From a virus, in IMG/VR virus record IMGVR_UViG_3300043399_000487, positions 1 through 47,542 of that record: a stretch of 47,542 nt of DNA. The stretch is one strand, 5' to 3'. Positions 14,596 through 22,714 of the stretch are shown piece after piece. The position numbers were made by a program, and so were the translations under genes. The notes under the pieces are model-generated. The model worked only from the letters and a program-made list of their open reading frames with translations, was not told the origin of the DNA and ran no database searches. Positions within the stretch are counted from its first letter, which is position 1. The number at the start of each line of letters is the position of its first letter.

Positions 14596-15733
14596 GTCAA
14601 CCGCGTTCTATCGCGGGGACGCAGGCCGCGCCCGTGCGGACGAAGAGCTAACGAGACAGAAGGCACGTATGGAAGCCCGTAAGGAGCAAGGGCACCAGCC
14701 TTTTAGGTTTCGTGTAGCGGTGGGCGGTACAACGGAGTTCGTTATTCTGGACGATGCCCCTGATTTTTACCGTTTTGAACACAACATGAAGAACCCTCAA
14801 ACCGGTTTCTGGGATACCTTTACCGGTTGCACAAAGGAATGGGATAACTGCCCCGCTTGCGAGGCCACAGGGCGCGAGTCGTACTACGCTCTTTATCTAT
14901 CCGTTCTTGACTTCACGCAGTTCGAGACACGCGACGGGGTAAAGCATGAGTTCTCCCGCAAGCTGTTGGTTGTCAAGCCAGCGCAGCAGAAGAAGTTCAT
15001 CCGTGCGTACAACAAAGCAGAAAAGGAAGGGCGTACGCTACGCGGTGCCGTCTTCGAGGTTACGCGGGACGGGGACAAGGACTCTTCCATAGGGAACGAT
15101 ATTGAGTTTGTGGAGTACATGGAGGAGGACGATCTTACTGCCTATGTACGCTCGTGGAAGGATAAGGACGGTAAGAAGCAGACAGAAGATTGCTCCGTGC
15201 CTTTCGATTACGAGGCACTGTTTGAAGAACCGGATAGTGACAAGATTCGTGCGCTAGTTGGCGGGGAACCTGCACCGGGTAGCAGGGAGCACGACCGTAA
15301 GGCCCTCGGTGGCGGGGGTTCTAGGCGAGGCCGTGCAGCCCCTCCGGACGAGGAAGACGAGGAGGTGGCTCCCGCACGTGGACGTAAGGGGGCGACAAAA
15401 GGGTATGAGAAGCCGGAACGTTCCGAGCGTATGCGTAAATCCTCCCCGGTAGAGGAGGACGAGGACGAAGAGGACGATTCCCCGCCTGCACGCGGAGCCT
15501 CACGCTCACGTAGGGCGGCAGAGGACCCACCTGCGCGTGGGCGAGGCCGTGCATCCGTTGCAGACGAGGACGAGGAGGATACTGCTCCTTCTCGTAGTCG
15601 TAGAGGGGCCGCACGGGACGAGGAAGAGGCACCGCGAGGCCGTACCAGTCGCCGCGCCCCTGCAGAGGATGATGACGACGATGCACCACCTCCGGGTGCA
15701 GGGCGCAGGCTCCCTATTCGAGGCCGTCGCTAG
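14576..15733 (+). CDS. ssDNA-binding protein-like, with long charged disordered tail
   Basis: This 385-aa protein has residues ~40-225 forming a beta-rich domain containing GCTKEWDNCPACEATGR, a Cys cluster like the zinc site of gp32-type phage ssDNA-binding proteins, followed by YYALYLSVLDF. The last ~155 residues are low complexity, alternating acidic runs (DEEDEE, EEDEDEED) with Arg-Gly-rich blocks (ARGRG, SRRGR), and end basic (RGRR) rather than in the acidic tip usual for SSBs. Location between primase and helicase fits an SSB. Function is inferred; a terminator follows immediately. Confidence 0.75.
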   Translation: MAAKGRKSTAFYRGDAGRARADEELTRQKARMEARKEQGHQPFRFRVAVGGTTEFVILDDAPDFYRFEHNMKNPQTGFWDTFTGCTKEWDNCPACEATGRESYYALYLSVLDFTQFETRDGVKHEFSRKLLVVKPAQQKKFIRAYNKAEKEGRTLRGAVFEVTRDGDKDSSIGNDIEFVEYMEEDDLTAYVRSWKDKDGKKQTEDCSVPFDYEALFEEPDSDKIRALVGGEPAPGSREHDRKALGGGGSRRGRAAPPDEEDEEVAPARGRKGATKGYEKPERSERMRKSSPVEEDEDEEDDSPPARGASRSRRAAEDPPARGRGRASVADEDEEDTAPSRSRRGAARDEEEAPRGRTSRRAPAEDDDDDAPPPGAGRRLPIRGRR

Positions 15734-15739
15734 TATAAG

Positions 15740-15765
15740 AAGGAGGGGAGATTTCCCCTCCTTTT
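15740..15765 (+). terminator. Rho-independent terminator after the SSB-like gene
   Basis: AAGGAGGGGA pairs perfectly with TCCCCTCCTT across a GATT loop and continues into TTTT. It separates the primase-SSB unit from the helicase gene. Confidence 0.85.
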
Positions 15766-15780
15766 CGATTGGAGACTTAC

Positions 15781-17361
15781 ATGGTGGCTATTGTCGGTAG
15801 ATCGGTCTTCCTTCCTTACGGACAGGTAGATATAGCGTCGGTTAAAAGAGACCTGACAGTAAAGTCATTTGCTATGGGTAGTAAGGAACCTACGATAGTT
15901 ACTGCATACGAAGAATACGACGCGTATCTTGCGGTACCTAGACACTACGGTTTGCAATTGATTTCAAAATTAGGCATTAAGTATTCTGACCAGCGCACAG
16001 AAGGAGTAGCGGTAGCCTTTCCGCGAGAGGTGCGACATATCGGTGACTACGCGTACCAAGACGCCTTTGTTAAGGACATCCTACGAAGCTGCGCCCTTCA
16101 TTCCGACTTTATCGTGGAGGCGGCGACAGGCAAAGGTAAGACTGTCTGCGCACTCTCTGTCATACAGAAGCGAGGGCGTAACGCAATCGTATTGGTGGAT
16201 CAAGAGAACTTGCTTTTGCAATGGCAAAGTCAGGCAAAGGCCGTTCTAGGTCTATCCGATGCGCAGATTGGTATTGTGCAAGGCAAGCGCTGTGAGTACC
16301 AAGGAAAAGCCCTCGTTATCGCCATGATCCAGTCCCTAGTGCAGCGGGAGTACGACGAGGCTTTCTACGAGCACTTCGGTACTATGGTAGTGGACGAGGT
16401 ACATACCGCAGGCGCACCGACCTTTTCACAGACGTTGATGATGTTCCCTGCCGCTGTTAGGTTCGGTGTCTCTGCTACCGTTGATCGAAGGGATGCCTTG
16501 CAGCGGCTGCTCCATTGGAACCTAGGCAACGTTACCGTAGCCTTAATGGATAAGCACGATACTTCTTACGTTTATTACCTAGATTCCCCAACGGTGTATT
16601 CATGGTATGCCAACATATCACCGAAGACAGGGCGTATCCTGTCAGAGGTTGCCGAGGATACCAACCGGAATGAACTACTGGTAGAAGCAATTCAGTTTCT
16701 CTACGAGTCCGGACGTGACGTTTTGGTTATCAGTGACCGCATAGAACAGCTAGAAGACCTCATGGCTATGTGCTACTACTCCGGTATCGAAAAGGAGCAG
16801 ATGGGGCTATACTGTGGGTTCAAAAATGTATGGGTGTGGGAGAAGGACCCAAAGCCTCCCCGCAAGCCATTAGGCTACGAAAAAGGTACTCAATATACCC
16901 CAGTGCAGTTCCACCCTGTACGTAAGCGTATCCCTAAAAAAGAGTTAGAGCGCATAAAAGAAGAGGCTACAGTTATCTTTGCAACCTTTGGTATGTTTGC
17001 AAAAGGTGTAGATGTTCCACGCTTAGGCGGTGGCGTCGACTGTACCCCTAGGAGTAAGGCACAACAGGTTCATGGCCGAATCTTGCGTAAGCTGGAAAAT
17101 AAGTTTGTACCTATCTGGGTAACGATACGTGACTTCAATTCGTACCGTCTTGAGCACCAGTTTGTGCAGCGGCTAGCTGAATATGTTGAAAGTTCTGCGG
17201 AGATATATCAATGGAAAATAGGCAAAGGCGTACGTTCTCGGGACGTGCGGGTATTGCGGAAGCAAGTGCATCACAACATCAAGGAGTTAAAAGCCCTGAA
17301 CGTTACAACGCAACTCGACGGAAGGAATACGCTAGTAATCCCTCCTACGCCGAGAGAGTAA
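15781..17361 (+). CDS. SF2 DNA helicase, UvsW-like
   Basis: This 526-aa protein starts at ATG 15781 with GGAG upstream. Helicase motifs in order: a Q-region, Walker A AATGKGKTV (near 114), Walker B/motif II VVDEVHTAG (near 205), motif III FGVSAT, motif V-like FATFGMFAKGVDVPRLGG and motif VI QQVHGRILRK. This is the pattern of UvsW/RadD-type helicases, which process forks and recombination intermediates. The recombinase and resolvase genes lie just downstream. The C-terminal ~60 residues are basic and unassigned. Confidence 0.9.
   Translation: MVAIVGRSVFLPYGQVDIASVKRDLTVKSFAMGSKEPTIVTAYEEYDAYLAVPRHYGLQLISKLGIKYSDQRTEGVAVAFPREVRHIGDYAYQDAFVKDILRSCALHSDFIVEAATGKGKTVCALSVIQKRGRNAIVLVDQENLLLQWQSQAKAVLGLSDAQIGIVQGKRCEYQGKALVIAMIQSLVQREYDEAFYEHFGTMVVDEVHTAGAPTFSQTLMMFPAAVRFGVSATVDRRDALQRLLHWNLGNVTVALMDKHDTSYVYYLDSPTVYSWYANISPKTGRILSEVAEDTNRNELLVEAIQFLYESGRDVLVISDRIEQLEDLMAMCYYSGIEKEQMGLYCGFKNVWVWEKDPKPPRKPLGYEKGTQYTPVQFHPVRKRIPKKELERIKEEATVIFATFGMFAKGVDVPRLGGGVDCTPRSKAQQVHGRILRKLENKFVPIWVTIRDFNSYRLEHQFVQRLAEYVESSAEIYQWKIGKGVRSRDVRVLRKQVHHNIKELKALNVTTQLDGRNTLVIPPTPRE
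15952..15967. repeat. 16-bp dyad box, copy 5
   Basis: TTGCAATTGATTTCAA within the helicase gene, encoding part of GLQLISKL. Confidence 0.65.
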
Positions 17362-17756
17362 GAAAGGCGTCTCGGGATACTTACCGGCGCGATCACCCGC
17401 TAGAGCCTAGCAGGTTAGCTAACGGCTTACTGACCGCAGGGGTACTACGAGAGCTTTACACAGAGGAGATGGACCATCCGGTAAATATAGAGTCCTTCAC
17501 CGTGCCCGAAGCAGCTAGGGCGCTGGGGCGCTCGGAGATTGGGTTTAAGCGTTGGCTGTCTGATGGTATCGTGCCTCCTCCCATTCTTTTAGATACGGTA
17601 CGGAGATACCGGCACTACAGTGTAGGTGAGTTGATGGTAATTGCCCGTGTTTTGCGGGAGCATGAAGATGAGTTCAGGTATTTAACGGTGAAGCATACGC
17701 CTACTATACATACCCTATGGCAGGGAATGCAGGCGTATCGCGCAGTACATATCTAA
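17211..17756 (+). CDS. MerR-like helix-turn-helix DNA-binding protein
   Basis: This 181-aa protein starts at ATG 17211 after GGAG and overlaps the helicase end by 151 nt. The N-terminal part is very basic (RRKEYASNPSYAERVRKASR). The C-terminal half has a MerR/excisionase-type winged HTH: FTVPEAARALGRSEIGFKRW, then a turn, RRYRHYSVGEL and a helix. It is a candidate transcription regulator for this phage and a candidate binder of the dispersed 16-bp dyads, although nothing in the sequence proves that link. Confidence 0.7.
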   Translation: MENRQRRTFSGRAGIAEASASQHQGVKSPERYNATRRKEYASNPSYAERVRKASRDTYRRDHPLEPSRLANGLLTAGVLRELYTEEMDHPVNIESFTVPEAARALGRSEIGFKRWLSDGIVPPPILLDTVRRYRHYSVGELMVIARVLREHEDEFRYLTVKHTPTIHTLWQGMQAYRAVHI

Positions 17757-17766
17757 GGAGAGTGGC

Positions 17767-18090
17767 ATGGCAGAGACACGGAGTCGAAGAAGCAGGCCGG
17801 TACTGCAGACTACGCAGGAGGCCGTTATTGTAGTTACCTCGTCGGGGGTGGGTATAGGAGAGGAGAAGCGAAAGTCGTTGGAGGTACGGAAGTTCGAGAC
17901 AGAGCCAGCGTATGTACGCGTGAATGCTGGGGTGACAAAGAATCTAGGTAACTACGAGTCTTTGCGTGTGGATGTATCTCTTACCGTTCCTTGCTACGTA
18001 GAGGAGATAGAACAGGTGCAAACCCGTACCGCCGAACTTGTTGCTAAGATGCTTGACGATGAAGTTGAAGAATACTTAGGAAAGGAATAG
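17767..18090 (+). CDS. Hypothetical protein upstream of recA
   Basis: This 107-aa protein has AAGGAG as ribosome binding site. It has a basic start, a beta-rich middle (AYVRVNAGVTKNLGNYESL, RVDVSLTVPCYVEE) and an acidic helical end. No activity is recognisable. It ends 4 nt before recA and is probably cotranscribed; it could be a recombination mediator, but that is only contextual. Confidence 0.7.
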   Translation: MAETRSRRSRPVLQTTQEAVIVVTSSGVGIGEEKRKSLEVRKFETEPAYVRVNAGVTKNLGNYESLRVDVSLTVPCYVEEIEQVQTRTAELVAKMLDDEVEEYLGKE

Positions 18091-18094
18091 GGCG

Positions 18095-19237
18095 ATGGCT
18101 GAGCGTAGGGGTAGAACCAAAGTAACGAGTAGCGAGACCGCAGGGGAGCTGGGGCCTTTACTCAAGGAGATGGACAAGAGGTACGGTACCGGTGTTGTCA
18201 AAAAGGGGACGGATATCATTCAACCGGAGAGGATATCTACTGGCGTATTTCTTCTAGACTATTGTCTGCTTGGTGGTATCCCTACCAGCCGTGGCACCAT
18301 GCTACTAGGGCACAAGCACTCTGGGAAGACGACGGTAGCGTGCATCATCGCGGGTAATGCACAGCGTCAGTTTCCGGGCATGAAGGTAGCTTACGTAGAT
18401 ATCGAAGGTACGTTGGATACTGTTTGGGCGGAGAAGCACGGAGTTAATCTGGACGACCTTATCGTAGTTCATCCAGAGACCGGAGAAGCCGCCGCCGATA
18501 TCGTAGATGCTCTTGTGCGCACGAAAGAGATTTCTGTCGTTGTGATTGACTCCGTAGCCGCCTTGGCCCCTATGGCCGAGATTGAGGGGAGTGCAGAGGA
18601 TGCACATGTAGGTCTCCAAGCCCGTCTTATGGGTGGTCTGCTTCGTAAAACAACAGCAGGGATGATTGCGGAGCGTCGGCGTGGTCACATGGTTACGCCT
18701 ATCTATATTAACCAGTACCGTTCAAAGATTGGTGGCTTCCAGAAGTTCGGAGAGCCTCTTAGTGTTCCCGGAGGTAAGGCGCTTGGTTTCGCTAACTCCG
18801 TTGAGGTGGTAATTAAGAATAAAGAAACGGCAGGTAAGGATGCACACGGAATCGAGGTGATGGCCTTCAATGAGCATGCCTTTAAGATAGAGAAGAATAA
18901 GCTTAATGGAGGGAGCCGGGTAGGGGAGTTCCGGATGGTACGTACGTTTGACGAAGAGACTGGCCTTGATGAGGGGGCCATAGACGACGCCGCAACTATG
19001 CTAGCGTTTGCAAAAAAGTACGGTGCCTATGAGGGCGGCGGTAGTTCATGGACTCTACATTTCTGGGACGAGGAAAGAAAGTTCCGTGGAGTGGCCGACG
19101 CCGTTACCTCGCTATACCAAGATGGCGACCTCTACCAAAAGCTGCGGGACTACCTTATCTGGGAGAATGCTACCGGCCTTAAACAGACGGAGGAGTTCTG
19201 CGCACGATTTACCTCTCCCTACGGTATCGACGTATGA
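18095..19237 (+). CDS. recA: RecA/UvsX-like recombinase
   Basis: This 380-aa protein has a RecA core: Walker A GHKHSGKTT (near residue 72), DIEGTLD, Walker B VVVIDSVAAL, MAEIEGS, an L1/L2-like region RLMGGLLRKTT...YINQYR, and a GGKALGFANSVEV strand typical of RecA. It would form filaments on ssDNA and drive strand exchange for replication restart and repair. It is slightly longer than bacterial RecA and lacks the acidic C-terminal tail. Its stop overlaps the next start as ATGA. Confidence 0.93.
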   Translation: MAERRGRTKVTSSETAGELGPLLKEMDKRYGTGVVKKGTDIIQPERISTGVFLLDYCLLGGIPTSRGTMLLGHKHSGKTTVACIIAGNAQRQFPGMKVAYVDIEGTLDTVWAEKHGVNLDDLIVVHPETGEAAADIVDALVRTKEISVVVIDSVAALAPMAEIEGSAEDAHVGLQARLMGGLLRKTTAGMIAERRRGHMVTPIYINQYRSKIGGFQKFGEPLSVPGGKALGFANSVEVVIKNKETAGKDAHGIEVMAFNEHAFKIEKNKLNGGSRVGEFRMVRTFDEETGLDEGAIDDAATMLAFAKKYGAYEGGGSSWTLHFWDEERKFRGVADAVTSLYQDGDLYQKLRDYLIWENATGLKQTEEFCARFTSPYGIDV

Positions 19238-19596
19238 GCCTACGCGCTTTTATGAACCGCGATAAGGAGAAAGGTAACTCTTCTTACCGCCGTTCCCGTA
19301 AGCAGGAGCGGGAGATAGCGGAGCGTCTAGGGGGCAGGCGAACCGCTGCCTCCGGAAGCAAGGATGAAAAGGGCGATGTACGGGTAAAGGGCGTCGTCCG
19401 CATCGAGGCCAAAACTACCAAGCACAAAAGTTTCTCTGTCACTCTAGACATGATTCGGCAGATAGAGGACGCCGCTCTCGTGTCGGGGGAGATGCCGGTA
19501 ATTGCAATCGAATTCAACGACGGCAAAGGGAAGAGGCTTAAAGAGGTAGCAGTGGTTCCAATCTATGTATTAGACCTACTTAAAGGTGACGCATGA
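19234..19596 (+). CDS. PD-(D/E)XK nuclease, Hjc-like resolvase candidate
   Basis: This 120-aa protein has the compact layout of archaeal-type Hjc and VRR-like nucleases: SRKQEREIAERLGGRRTAA (conserved Glu helix), then GDVRVKGVVRIEAKTT (Asp and the E-x-K pair). A strand and helix complete the core. It is translationally coupled to recA upstream and the larger nuclease downstream, consistent with cutting recombination intermediates. A role in DNA degradation is an alternative. Confidence 0.78.
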   Translation: MSLRAFMNRDKEKGNSSYRRSRKQEREIAERLGGRRTAASGSKDEKGDVRVKGVVRIEAKTTKHKSFSVTLDMIRQIEDAALVSGEMPVIAIEFNDGKGKRLKEVAVVPIYVLDLLKGDA

Positions 19597-20516
19597 CTAC
19601 GCGCAGACGAGTATTAGACCGAACCTCAACTGTACCGGCAACCCGCGCCCTGCGCCGTCGCCGTGCGTTGGAGGTCCCCGACAGTACCGGAGACATTATT
19701 GCTCTATCAGACGGCGAAGACTTCGCTATCAACATTCTGAAGAAGAGTCCGGTATCTCTAAATGCTTTTCGGGAAGGGGAGTACCTGCACGTGTCCGACG
19801 TTCTAGGTAAGTGCATGCGTAAGATAGCTCTTGCTGAGAGATTTTCTGTGCCTATGCCCAGAGGGTTTATCCACGAGTCCCTAGCCCTGACCTTCGCACA
19901 AGGTACCGCTATCCATGATTACATTAAACAGCGTGTAGCCAAAGGGCATCCAGATAAGATGTTTGGGGAATGGAGCTGTCGGTGCGGCAATCTAAAGACG
20001 GAACCTGCGGTCCTCTCTAAGGTAGAGAAAAAAGTGTGTAAGCTTTGTGCCGGGCATCCTGTGCAGTACCATGAACTAGAGCTACGCGACGACGACCTAA
20101 AGCTAGTAGGTTCGCCGGATATCACACTTTACCTGCCAGACACCGGGGTGTATTATCCTATCGAAATCAAGTCGATGGCCCATAACGAGTGGACCGAGCT
20201 GACTAGGCCGAAACCGGATCACGTTATTCAGGTCCTTTTTTACTGGTACCTGCTACGTAAGTTGGGGTACCCGGTCCCTAACCAGATTAGCATCTTGTAT
20301 GCTACAAAAGGGTTCCTGTTCAAAACCCCCTACAAAGAGTTTTTAGTCTTCCCAGAGAAGGTGGTTTCGCGGCTAGACGACTACATTGCGGAAGCGCGCT
20401 CTTTGCGGGAAGCCAAAAGTAGTGGTGCTATCCCAGTACGCACCCAATGCACAGCGCCCACCGACCGGGATGCTAAAGAGTGCCACGTGTGCAATTTATG
20501 TTTTCAACATGACTAA
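19593..20516 (+). CDS. RecB/Cas4-like PD-(D/E)XK nuclease with Cys clusters
   Basis: This 307-aa protein has nuclease motifs GSPDITLYL and YPIEIKSM (D...E-x-K) followed by QVLFYWYLL, the Gln-containing helix of RecB-family nucleases. Two Cys pairs (CRCG and CKLC) lie before the core and a C-terminal CHVCNLC follows, suggesting a metal or Fe-S cluster as in Cas4/AddB-type enzymes. It probably acts as an exonuclease or structure-specific nuclease with RecA and the resolvases. ATGA overlap with the preceding gene. Confidence 0.85.
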   Translation: MTTRRRVLDRTSTVPATRALRRRRALEVPDSTGDIIALSDGEDFAINILKKSPVSLNAFREGEYLHVSDVLGKCMRKIALAERFSVPMPRGFIHESLALTFAQGTAIHDYIKQRVAKGHPDKMFGEWSCRCGNLKTEPAVLSKVEKKVCKLCAGHPVQYHELELRDDDLKLVGSPDITLYLPDTGVYYPIEIKSMAHNEWTELTRPKPDHVIQVLFYWYLLRKLGYPVPNQISILYATKGFLFKTPYKEFLVFPEKVVSRLDDYIAEARSLREAKSSGAIPVRTQCTAPTDRDAKECHVCNLCFQHD

Positions 20517-20525
20517 GGAGGGGTT

Positions 20526-20651
20526 ATGCACCTAAAGAATACCGTTGTAGCAGTAGCCAACGCCTGTTACCTGATAGGCGCACAGTGGCGCAACCGTCAG
20601 GCACTTAATACTTTTGCAGAGAAACAAGAGTCTGCCAAGGGTGTGCAATGA
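20526..20651 (+). CDS. Small 41-aa protein upstream of the RuvC-like gene
   Basis: ATG 20526 follows AAGGAGGGG and reads 41 codons to TGA, overlapping the next ATG. The N-terminal half is hydrophobic (NTVVAVANACYLIGAQW), possibly one short membrane helix, and the rest is polar. Unknown function; the excellent ribosome binding site and exact coupling support a real gene. Confidence 0.6.
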   Translation: MHLKNTVVAVANACYLIGAQWRNRQALNTFAEKQESAKGVQ

Positions 20652-21205
20652 AGGTAGTGGGTATCGATCCTAGTTTGACAAGTACCGGCTTGGCGTACCG
20701 CGAGGACGGAAAGGTAAAGGCATACTGTATCGGCAACGCGAAGCTTAGGGGACTACCTCGTGTAGCCTTTATTCGCAACGCCGTTGCCTCGGCTCTCGAC
20801 CGGTTCGCCCCCGACGTAGTGGCCTTTGAAGGGTATGCGCTAGGCTTCCGGGGGAAGAGCAACATTATTTTCGACATAGGGGAACTAGGTGGCGTTTTGA
20901 AGCTCTTGATATTAGAGCGCGGTATTGATATATTGCTCGTTCCCCCTACAAGTTTGAAACTATTTGCTACTGGTAGCGGGAGGCCGAAGGGTAAGGGTAA
21001 AGAACCCGTGATGCTTGCGCTAGAAAAACGTTTAGGCGTAAAGTTCTCGACAAGCGACCAGTACGACGCAGCCGGTCTGCTTGTTATGGGAGAGACTTAC
21101 CCTAGACGGAATAGTAAGGAAACCCTCCGGGGGCGCTCGGTGCCTCTTGCAGTCCATGAGAGGAAGGCGCTAAATGGTTGCAGTTTGTTAGCGTCAAGCG
21201 TTTGA
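20648..21205 (+). CDS. ruvC: RuvC-like Holliday junction resolvase
   Basis: This 185-aa protein has an RNase H-fold with the RuvC acidic residues: GIDPSLTSTG (first Asp), DVVAFEGYALG (Glu) and SDQYDAAGLLVMG (late Asp). Length matches RuvC. It would cut Holliday junctions before packaging. With the Hjc-like nuclease, the phage carries two candidate resolvases. Its stop codon lies inside a 16-bp dyad box. Confidence 0.88.
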   Translation: MKVVGIDPSLTSTGLAYREDGKVKAYCIGNAKLRGLPRVAFIRNAVASALDRFAPDVVAFEGYALGFRGKSNIIFDIGELGGVLKLLILERGIDILLVPPTSLKLFATGSGRPKGKGKEPVMLALEKRLGVKFSTSDQYDAAGLLVMGETYPRRNSKETLRGRSVPLAVHERKALNGCSLLASSV

Positions 21206-21217
21206 AATCAGTTGCAA
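21202..21217. repeat. 16-bp dyad box, copy 6 (one central change)
   Basis: TTGAAATCAGTTGCAA, containing the TGA stop of the ruvC-like gene and lying just upstream of a promoter. Confidence 0.65.
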
Positions 21218-21234
21218 AAGGATAAAACTGACAG

Positions 21235-21262
21235 TTGCATCATTTTGTAGTCGTAGTAATAT
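21235..21262 (+). promoter_or_regulatory. Candidate sigma70 promoter for the KAKGKT-repeat gene
   Basis: TTGCAT (21235-21240), 16-bp spacer, TAATAT (21257-21262). The leader of about 65 nt ends in AACGAAAGGTAGGTAC before the ATG. Confidence 0.5.
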
Positions 21263-21334
21263 AGCGACTCACGACGGAAACGGGTTCTTCCTCGTAGGGT
21301 TTCTTGGTTTATTTAACGAAAGGTAGGTACTATC

Positions 21335-22633
21335 ATGGCTAAAGCCGCTAAAGCAAAAGCAAAGTTCACGGTTGGTGACAACGTTACGTTTAAGGGTTAC
21401 GCAGATGACGTTCCTGAAAATGAACGCCTTCTGACCGAAGGCGACACGTACCACGTTGTCGACGTCAATGCCGAAGAAGACTCACTTGGGGTCGAGATCG
21501 ATAACCCTGACTTCAACGCGAAGAAAAAGGAATCTGAAAACAACCAGAAGATGCTGGTTGTCGATGTGTTCTTCGATGAGGTCGATATCGCTGCCGAAGA
21601 CGACGCCTCGGAAGAAGAGGCCGATGCCGAAGAGGAAGAAGCCCCGGCACCGAAGGCAAAAGGCAAGACCACTGCCAAGGCACCGGCCCCTGTTGCCAAG
21701 GGCAAGACGAAGGCCAAGGACGTTGAGGCAGAAGACGAGGCCGACGACGTGGAAGAGGACGGCGAAGAAGAAGCACCGGCTCCGAAGGCCAAAGGCAAGA
21801 CGGTAGCCAAGGCGGCTCCCGCTGCTAAGGGCAAGGCCACCGCCAAGGGCAAGGCAGCACCGGCTGCTAAGGGCAAAGCCAAGGCTGAAAAGAAGGCCAA
21901 GGAAGCGCCAGTTGAGGTTGATGAGTCCGAAACGTTGCCTGCACTGGAAGAGGAGGATGCAGAAATCGTTGAGCTGATTGACGGCGCGGACCTCGTTGAG
22001 CTTGCCTCCGAGCTGGTTGAAGACTCTGCCGCCCTTGACTACAAACTGGGTGGCGTCCTTTATCACCTGCGTTTGGGCAAGTCGTACCAAGACGTCGACA
22101 AGAAGTACGCGGTTAAGGGTGGATGGCAGTTGTTCATCGAAGAAAACCTCGGTGGTCTCGGATACCGCAAGGCGATGCACCTGATCGATATCTACTACAA
22201 GTTCAATCTGTACGGTATCGCAGCGGATAAGGTGCAGGAACTCGGTTGGACCAAGTGCAGCAAGATTGCGCAAGTGATGACCGATACAAATGCGGAAGAG
22301 CTTGTTGAGCTGGCTACGGAGTCGTCTGTCGCAGAATTGTCCGATACCATCAAGGAGTCGTACAAAGAAGTCGGCGGGGAGAAGGGTGAGAAGCGCCGTA
22401 AGGTGGCCTTCAAGTTCCGCCTCTGGGACGATCAAGCGGCAGGCGTTGAGCAGGTTATTGCCGAAGTGCAGGAAACGATGGGCTTCAAAGACCCGTCAGA
22501 TGCTTTCGAGCATATCGTGATGGAATGGGCGGCAGAGCACGGGTCTGAGCCGAAGACTAAGGCACCGGCCAAGACTGCGGCCAAGGCTACCGCCCCGGCC
22601 AAGGCCACGGCGAAGGTTCGCGGCAAGGCTTAA
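21335..22633 (+). CDS. Large repeat protein with Ala/Lys/Glu-rich disordered region
   Basis: This 432-aa protein opens MAKAAKAKAKFTVGDNVTFKGY, an SH3-like beta-rich domain (~residues 10-90). A disordered region (~90-195) follows, alternating acidic blocks with repeats of KAKGKT or AAKGKA. A helical domain (~200-400) contains LDYKLGGVLYHLRLGKSYQDV and the tail is again Ala/Lys-rich. Codon choice is visibly more G/C-ending than neighbours, with its own promoter and terminator, so high expression is likely. Function unknown; the basic repeats suggest histone-like nucleic-acid binding. Confidence 0.85.
   Translation: MAKAAKAKAKFTVGDNVTFKGYADDVPENERLLTEGDTYHVVDVNAEEDSLGVEIDNPDFNAKKKESENNQKMLVVDVFFDEVDIAAEDDASEEEADAEEEEAPAPKAKGKTTAKAPAPVAKGKTKAKDVEAEDEADDVEEDGEEEAPAPKAKGKTVAKAAPAAKGKATAKGKAAPAAKGKAKAEKKAKEAPVEVDESETLPALEEEDAEIVELIDGADLVELASELVEDSAALDYKLGGVLYHLRLGKSYQDVDKKYAVKGGWQLFIEENLGGLGYRKAMHLIDIYYKFNLYGIAADKVQELGWTKCSKIAQVMTDTNAEELVELATESSVAELSDTIKESYKEVGGEKGEKRRKVAFKFRLWDDQAAGVEQVIAEVQETMGFKDPSDAFEHIVMEWAAEHGSEPKTKAPAKTAAKATAPAKATAKVRGKA
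21641..21905 (+). repeat. In-frame KAKGKT/AAKGKA repeat tract
   Basis: Short repeated coding units (GCCAAGGGCAAG variants) specify APAPKAKGKT, APVAKGKTKAK, APAPKAKGKT and three AAKGKA-type units separated by an acidic block. This is likely the product of repeat expansion. Confidence 0.75.
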
Positions 22634-22660
22634 CAGCCTATCGAGGTAGTACCTGAGAGA

Positions 22661-22691
22661 GGGGCGTAGCCGTTGGTTACGTCCCTTTTTT
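22661..22691 (+). terminator. Rho-independent terminator
   Basis: GGGGCGTAGCC and GGTTACGTCCC form an 11-bp stem (two G-T wobbles) with a GTT loop, followed by six T. It ends the KAKGKT-repeat transcript. Confidence 0.9.
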
Positions 22692-22714
22692 GTTTTCTCT
22701 TTTCGGGTGGTGAA

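Noticed and set aside
21397-22435. Long minus-strand frames opposite the KAKGKT-repeat gene
   Set aside because: They mirror the G/C-rich repeat coding and give Ser/Ala/Leu-rich nonsense; open length is explained by codon bias of the sense gene.
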